47,156 nucleotides of DNA from Hysterium pulicare CBS 123377 (lineage: Eukaryota > Ascomycota > Dothideomycetes > Hysteriales > Hysteriaceae), in assembly GCA_000467715.1 (NCBI GenBank), contig AJFK01000863.1:1-47156 (forward strand). The letters are read 5' to 3'. Position 1 is the first letter of the stretch, and each line of letters opens with the position of its first letter. Shown in pieces: positions 42,951 through 47,156 of this stretch. The position numbers and the translations under genes were made by a program. The notes under the pieces are model-generated. The model was not told the DNA's origin. It made no database searches and worked only from the letters and a program-made list of their open reading frames with translations.

Positions 42951-44921
42951 ATGGCGTCCTTTGAAGACCTCGATCAGCTCATGCTGGCTTGGTTCCCTAT
43001 ATCTAGTTCCAGTACAAAGAAGTATTTAACTGAACTCGATCTCAGGGGAATCGCAAACGTGCTCGAGCGAACAGGGAAGCAATCTTGGTCTCGTATTCCT
43101 AGGATCTACACTATTCTAAGGGTCACGGATCAGCTTCCACGGATTGACTCGTTCATCTCGGAAGGCATAACTGATATATGGTTCCCTTTTACCCAAAAAA
43201 GTCTCCCCGAATCCTTCCATAGTCCTTCGGCACGAGCAGACTTCCTCGAAGCGCAAAGCCTTGTTCTCACCAACGCATTGGACATTGAGCACGACGATGG
43301 TAAACATCGTCATTTTTCGGACACGACCGAGGTCCCATTTAAAAAGATTGCCGAACTCGGCAAAGGCGGCCACGGCTATGTTGATCGTGTCATCAGCACG
43401 ATCAGTCATAGGGAATATGCGCGAAAGCTTATCCCTAGAGGACGGACATTCAAAAAGGATAAGGATATATTGCGAACTTATGAGAGAGAGTTGGCTAGCC
43501 TTAAGAAGTTGTCAAAATCACATAGGCACATTGTTGAACTCATCGGCAGTTATACGGATCCAGGTTACGTTGGTATCATTATGTCACCGGTAGCAGATTG
43601 TAACCTGAAGGAATACCTAGAACGGCCCGACGCGGAAGTTGAGAGATCTCTTCTTCGGACCTTCTTCGGTTGCCTAGCTTCTGCACTCTGCTACCTTCAT
43701 GAGAACAGAGTTCGGCACAAAGACATTAAACCTCAGAACATCCTTTTGAAAGACACCGTCATTCTCCTAACCGATTTTGGCGCTGCACTGGACTGGTCTG
43801 AGCTCGGTCATAGCACTACTTCTGGTCCTACCTCTATGACTCCTCGATATTGTGCTCCAGAGGTTTCGAATTACTCCCATCGAAACTCGTCGTCCGATAT
43901 CTGGTCTCTAGGCTGTGTCTTTCTGGAGATCTGGACCGTGTTAAAACACTCAACTCTAAATGCGCTGGAAATTTACTTAAGCAATAACGGAACTATGTCG
44001 AAATGCTTTCATCTCAATTATTCTGCCGTCACTTCTTGGATAAATACAACGAGCAAACTTCCCGGGACCGAGGTTGAGAACATACCGTCCGTGTGGATAC
44101 TGGAAATGTTGAAGACAGACCAAGTAGAGCGCTGCTCTATTCACAGCTTGATGAACTGGATCCAAGATTGTAATGACGATGTCAACATCAATGTCACTTT
44201 TGCGGGATTATGCTGCCTCGATGACGGCCACATCAGTGAAGTGACAGATTCTTCAGCTGATCAGGTGACAGATGATGATAGTAATGATACGCCGCTCAAG
44301 GACACAGCTCAACCGAAGCCAGAACAAAGCCACGCTCACCGACCTAACCCCTTTGTCAAACATGAATCGAGGACTTGGATAGAGCAACCTTCTCCCGACA
44401 AGGAAGAATCCGAGTTCAGCGAACCACATCTTTTCCTAAAAAAGCCTGAATCGGGAGTCTGGACTCAACCTGTTTTCATACGAAATGATTCGGCTCCGTT
44501 GCGGCCAGAAGATGTCAGGAATGGTCTGCCCGAAAAGGCAGTACCAGTGGAACGGGCGCCCGCGATGAAGAAGGTCCAGAAGAAGACGCAAAAGAAGACG
44601 ACGATTGGTTGGGTCGACCGTCTCAGGGGGATGTTCATTACTTCATCCGATATGATATCCATCATTGAGGAACACTTTCGTGACTGCGAACGGTGTTTGG
44701 ACTCACTTAACGGCCGTTTCTCTTCCGAGGAGGAATTCAGGAGCAAAATGTGTAGAATAGGACGAGCCTATGCCGACAAGATCAAATTTATGGTTTTTCT
44801 CGACGATGGTCAGATCCGATCCCTAAGGACCTTTCGAATACGATCGAGCAGCGGGAAGCCTTATACTAAGAAACTTCTCAGAGCCTTGCAAGAGGTTCGG
44901 AATCGAAAAAGCTCGAGATAG
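42951..44921 (+). CDS. Eukaryotic protein kinase with HKD catalytic motif
   Basis: 656 residues in one exon from ATG 42951. An N-terminal region of about 130 residues (FEDLDQLMLAWFP and VLERTGKQSWSRIPRIYTIL) is typical of a fungal kinase group and of no known function. The kinase domain spans about 131-400: Gly loop ELGKGGHGYV (136-144), Lys159 in EYARKLI, E180, catalytic loop HKDIKPQN (256-263; Lys replaces Arg of HRD), DFG 275-277, CAPEV 301-305, and DIWSLGCVF. Catalytic Asp258, Asn263 and Asp275 are present, so activity is expected. The C-terminal half is acidic and repetitive (NPFVKHESRTWIEQP, LFLKKPESGVWTQPV), followed by a basic KKVQKKTQKK stretch and a helical end. The substrate is unknown. 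Confidence 0.83.
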   Translation: MASFEDLDQLMLAWFPISSSSTKKYLTELDLRGIANVLERTGKQSWSRIPRIYTILRVTDQLPRIDSFISEGITDIWFPFTQKSLPESFHSPSARADFLEAQSLVLTNALDIEHDDGKHRHFSDTTEVPFKKIAELGKGGHGYVDRVISTISHREYARKLIPRGRTFKKDKDILRTYERELASLKKLSKSHRHIVELIGSYTDPGYVGIIMSPVADCNLKEYLERPDAEVERSLLRTFFGCLASALCYLHENRVRHKDIKPQNILLKDTVILLTDFGAALDWSELGHSTTSGPTSMTPRYCAPEVSNYSHRNSSSDIWSLGCVFLEIWTVLKHSTLNALEIYLSNNGTMSKCFHLNYSAVTSWINTTSKLPGTEVENIPSVWILEMLKTDQVERCSIHSLMNWIQDCNDDVNINVTFAGLCCLDDGHISEVTDSSADQVTDDDSNDTPLKDTAQPKPEQSHAHRPNPFVKHESRTWIEQPSPDKEESEFSEPHLFLKKPESGVWTQPVFIRNDSAPLRPEDVRNGLPEKAVPVERAPAMKKVQKKTQKKTTIGWVDRLRGMFITSSDMISIIEEHFRDCERCLDSLNGRFSSEEEFRSKMCRIGRAYADKIKFMVFLDDGQIRSLRTFRIRSSSGKPYTKKLLRALQEVRNRKSSR

Positions 44922-45366
44922 CATCACTATTGGGGACACTGTACCTTTCACCGCCAATCGGACCATGTATGCTAAGACAGAAGGTTTTCAGAACGAGTTA
45001 GGAAAGCATGTGTACGCATTTGGATTACTAAGCTCGATATGTATAGTAGCCAATGAATTCTAATGCACCTTGGTATTCTAGAGATACGATTTTGTGATCC
45101 CAAGATCCGCGGTGTTTGCACCGTGAGGGTGGCTTTTAGGCATGGTTGCAATTGCGGAACTAGCTGATGTGAGCCCGTGCAATACTTAAATTCCAGATGG
45201 GCCGAGCGGCGATCGAGTAAAACTACACAAAAGGCCCTTTCACCATAAAATACCAACTATATTCGGTCATGGAGCATATCATGACAAATGAACAGATTTC
45301 AAGCAAACAGCAGCTTTTCAAATTGAGCAGAGATACCAAGTGATCCGAATTTCTATATACATCCAG
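44922..45366. other. Intergenic between convergent genes
   Basis: 3' flanks of the kinase (+) and the membrane-protein gene (-). No coherent frame. Confidence 0.5.
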
Positions 45367-46011
45367 CTACACGGTCCTTCCCTCGCTCAGACTCCTAACA
45401 ACAGCCACGCCAAAACAAACCCAAGCCGTGAAATCCACAACCACCATCCTAACCCTATGCACTGCAATCCACCCCGCCAACGCCTCACTCGCACTCGCAT
45501 CCGCAAATTTGTCTTCCCTCTTACCCTCTTCATCTTCCTTCGTCTTTCCCACACCCCCCAACTCAAACAGCCTTTTAACCTGCCACATTACCCCCGGCGC
45601 AAAAGCCAAATGCCCAATTGCAGCCACAAGGCCCGCAATATACCATTTTCTACTTGCCGCACCACCTCCTCTAACACCCCTGCTGCTTACGACTAACAGG
45701 TTCGCAACCGCACTCCATGTACTAATCTGATTGAATCCGACAACGCTATACACAGCCGTGTTGAAGAAATTGATGAACCAGAGTGGTATTACTTTCTCCT
45801 TCGCTTGCTCGGTTTCGGTGGCTGCGAGGTCGGTGTTTGTGGTTGGGAGGAGGGATGCTTGTTTCGGTTTTGGGGTTGTGAGGAAGGAGGATGTTGTTAC
45901 CCACTCCATGTAGGCATGGGTTAGAGTGCCCGTGCTGGATATTAGGGGCGTTAGGCGGAGGAGGGTGAGTGTTTGGGGGGTTAGGGGGTGGGAGAGGAGA
46001 GTGGATGCCAT
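45367..46011 (-). CDS. Four-pass membrane protein, conserved fungal type
   Basis: 214 residues in one exon, ATG at 46011. Four hydrophobic segments: about 10-33 (LTLLRLTPLISSTGTLTH), 76-108 (PLWFINFFNTAVYSVVGF), 122-144 (WYIAGLVAAIGHLAFAPGVM) and 188-207 (VVVDFTAWVCFGVAVV). The pattern, with conserved HAYMEW after the first segment and WxAVHRVR before the last, recalls the DUF1772/anthrone-oxygenase-like proteins (~160-200 residues, four passes, terminal W-H-R motif), but the match is weak and no polyketide gene is nearby. A charged loop (KTKEDEEGKREDK) separates segments 3 and 4. Function unknown. Confidence 0.7.
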   Translation of the reverse strand: MASTLLSHPLTPQTLTLLRLTPLISSTGTLTHAYMEWVTTSSFLTTPKPKQASLLPTTNTDLAATETEQAKEKVIPLWFINFFNTAVYSVVGFNQISTWSAVANLLVVSSRGVRGGGAASRKWYIAGLVAAIGHLAFAPGVMWQVKRLFELGGVGKTKEDEEGKREDKFADASASEALAGWIAVHRVRMVVVDFTAWVCFGVAVVRSLSEGRTV

Positions 46012-46706
46012 TGTGTATGGATGGTTGCGGGGGTGGTTCGGAGGTTTGGAAGTTTGGTTGAAGCGTTTTGGAGTAGTCTACTGTGGACGAGCGGATTTGT
46101 GAGTGATTGATGTGTTAGTGAGGGATTGATGTTTGTATATGAGAGCGAGTCAGCATTACTGGGGTGATACGCGCAGATGACGATCCTTCGGTGGTGTTGG
46201 AGTCTCCGCCAGACCCCTGATCGTCGGTCGCCAGTAGTGCCAAGCATCCGAGATGGTCCAAGCTTAGCTTGCCTAAATCAGTAGAGCATAGTAGTAGAAC
46301 ATAAAAGTCTATATGCGACGCACTGGGCAAGGATTGTCTAATTGAGCACTCCCTTCTATAGCTTAAAACATATGGATTTCTTAAAGCTTATTTTCGACCA
46401 CGCGACGAAACCGAACTTCAAGAGAGGTGAACCGAAAAGGAAGTGAGAAGCATTTTAGGGTTAACAAGACAGATCTACGTATGGAAGAAATAAAAGGTCA
46501 AAACCAAAGAAAAGGCGGTTTTTGAAGACGTATAAGAAGGTATGGGTAACAGGACTGGCGCTTTGAGCAATTTAGGAAGGCTGAATAAGGGAAAAAGTAA
46601 CACTTGAGCTTAGTACGACTAGTATAGCGATCATCCGCACATTTGCATCGGTATCCATACTTAGGCTCGCACATAGCAAACAACGTGGCGAAGGAGAACA
46701 GTAATT
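46012..46706. other. Intergenic, no gene seen
   Basis: 5' flank of the membrane-protein gene and 3' flank of the gene at the right edge. Small frames (46115-46330 and 46498-46683, both -) have no domain. Confidence 0.5.
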
Positions 46707-47156
46707 TCAGTGGTCTGTCTCAGATCCAGGCTCGGGATTGCGTACTCTTGGTTCTCGTTGGCTCCGGGGCCGCTTCTCGGGAACATCATTCAACCTCACT
46801 GTGTCATCCATCTTACGTTTGTATGTATCTCCGTGTAGCTGTGTTGGAGACGTATTCGTATGTGGGTTCGATTGTCTCATCACTTCCAAGACCAATTCCT
46901 GCCAGCTCAGTCGGCTGTGACCGACTTTACGACAGCCCAACCACTTGATATCCCGTATTGGGACTTCACACGCCTCGAAACACTTCGGAAGATGGCGTGT
47001 AAGCTCCTCGATTTGCTTCTTGTTGAGATCTTGATGTTTGAGCGCGAACCCAAGAGTCAGAAAGCCACGATGTTGGCGGTCTCCTTGGCTAGTCACCGTT
47101 ATCTGTGGCTCGTCCTTCAGTGGACTGAGTCGAATATGGCGGCTATTGCCAGGAAG
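46707..47156 (-). CDS. 3' end of an unidentified gene, cut by the window edge
   Basis: A minus-strand frame is open from the right edge to a stop at 46707, giving 149 residues of C-terminal sequence. It reads LPGNSRHIRLSPLKDEPQ at the edge, then NKKQIEELTRHLPKCFEACEV and IRDIKWLGCRKVGHSRLSW, ending in a basic, NLS-like tail (EKRPRSQREPRVRN). No family is recognised. The true start lies outside the window. An intron in the last part cannot be excluded. Confidence 0.5.
   Translation of the reverse strand, partial: LPGNSRHIRLSPLKDEPQITVTSQGDRQHRGFLTLGFALKHQDLNKKQIEELTRHLPKCFEACEVPIRDIKWLGCRKVGHSRLSWQELVLEVMRQSNPHTNTSPTQLHGDTYKRKMDDTVRLNDVPEKRPRSQREPRVRNPEPGSETDH

Noticed and set aside
45367-46011. 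Anthrone oxygenase of a polyketide cluster
   Set aside because: Only the four-pass pattern and a weak terminal motif agree; no polyketide synthase or other cluster gene is present.
1-47156. tRNA, rRNA, CRISPR arrays and telomeric repeats
   Set aside because: Scanning for T-loop GGTTCGANTCC-type boxes, spaced repeats and CCCTAA runs by eye gave nothing convincing.

Overview
The window is nuclear DNA of a filamentous ascomycete (Pezizomycotina), judged from sequence alone. Protein genes are broken by short introns of about 50-110 bases with GTAAGT-like donors and CTAAC/CTGAC branch sites. The families are fungal: Zn2Cys6 regulator, DUF1996-WSC, GH128, NACHT-ankyrin, HET, fungal Ctr. The first ~475 bases are an AT-rich, TpA-rich block of the kind left by repeat-induced point mutation (RIP). 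I would guess Leotiomycetes or Dothideomycetes but cannot prove the class.

Layout. 1-6.6 kb: RIP-like block, a frameshifted F-box/2EXR-type relic (+), a Pmp3-domain protein with a long Cys-rich tail (-), and a coiled-coil gene (-) carrying two in-frame amber stops and a frame change. 6.75-9.6 kb: a Reb1/TTF1-type Myb DNA-binding protein (+). 9.6-13.7 kb: a gene-poor tract with a 16-bp minisatellite, a decayed HET-family gene and a perfect 3 x 23-bp repeat. 13.8-17.8 kb: GNAT acetyltransferase (+), isochorismatase-like hydrolase (-), APH-type kinase-like protein (+) and a small hypothetical gene (-). 19.4-22.6 kb: Ctr copper transporter (+) facing a secreted DUF1996-WSC protein (-). 23.9-27.6 kb: a NACHT-ankyrin (STAND/NLR-like) gene (-) with a frame break between its NACHT/early ankyrin part and the remaining ankyrin repeats. 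28.1-29 kb: an intact F-box-like gene (+). 30.1-33.8 kb: a Zn2Cys6 regulator (-) divergent from a zinc-less MDR oxidoreductase (+). 34.3-35.7 kb: a GH128 beta-1,3-glucanase (-) followed by about 2.7 kb without genes. 38.4-42.3 kb: cullin-3 (-) divergent from the mitochondrial Zim17/Hep1 zinc-finger protein (+). 42.7-47.2 kb: a protein kinase with HKD in place of HRD (+), a four-pass membrane protein (-) and the 3' end of an unidentified gene (-) running off the right edge.

How the genes fit together. Housekeeping genes (cullin-3, Zim17, Reb1-like, Ctr) alternate with accessory genes typical of fungal self/non-self recognition (HET relic, NACHT-ankyrin protein) and with decaying genes. The regulator/oxidoreductase pair shares a promoter region and is the only obvious candidate for local co-regulation. 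I found no biosynthetic core enzyme, CRISPR array, tRNA or rRNA, and no intact transposon. I see no convincing wholly new system. The most unusual signals are a GC-AG intron that must be spliced exactly to complete a zinc cluster, an intron splitting the predicted NEDD8-acceptor lysine codon of cullin-3, guanine runs at the end of the copper-transporter message, a 3'UTR hairpin beside a poly(A) signal, and the amber-interrupted coiled-coil gene.
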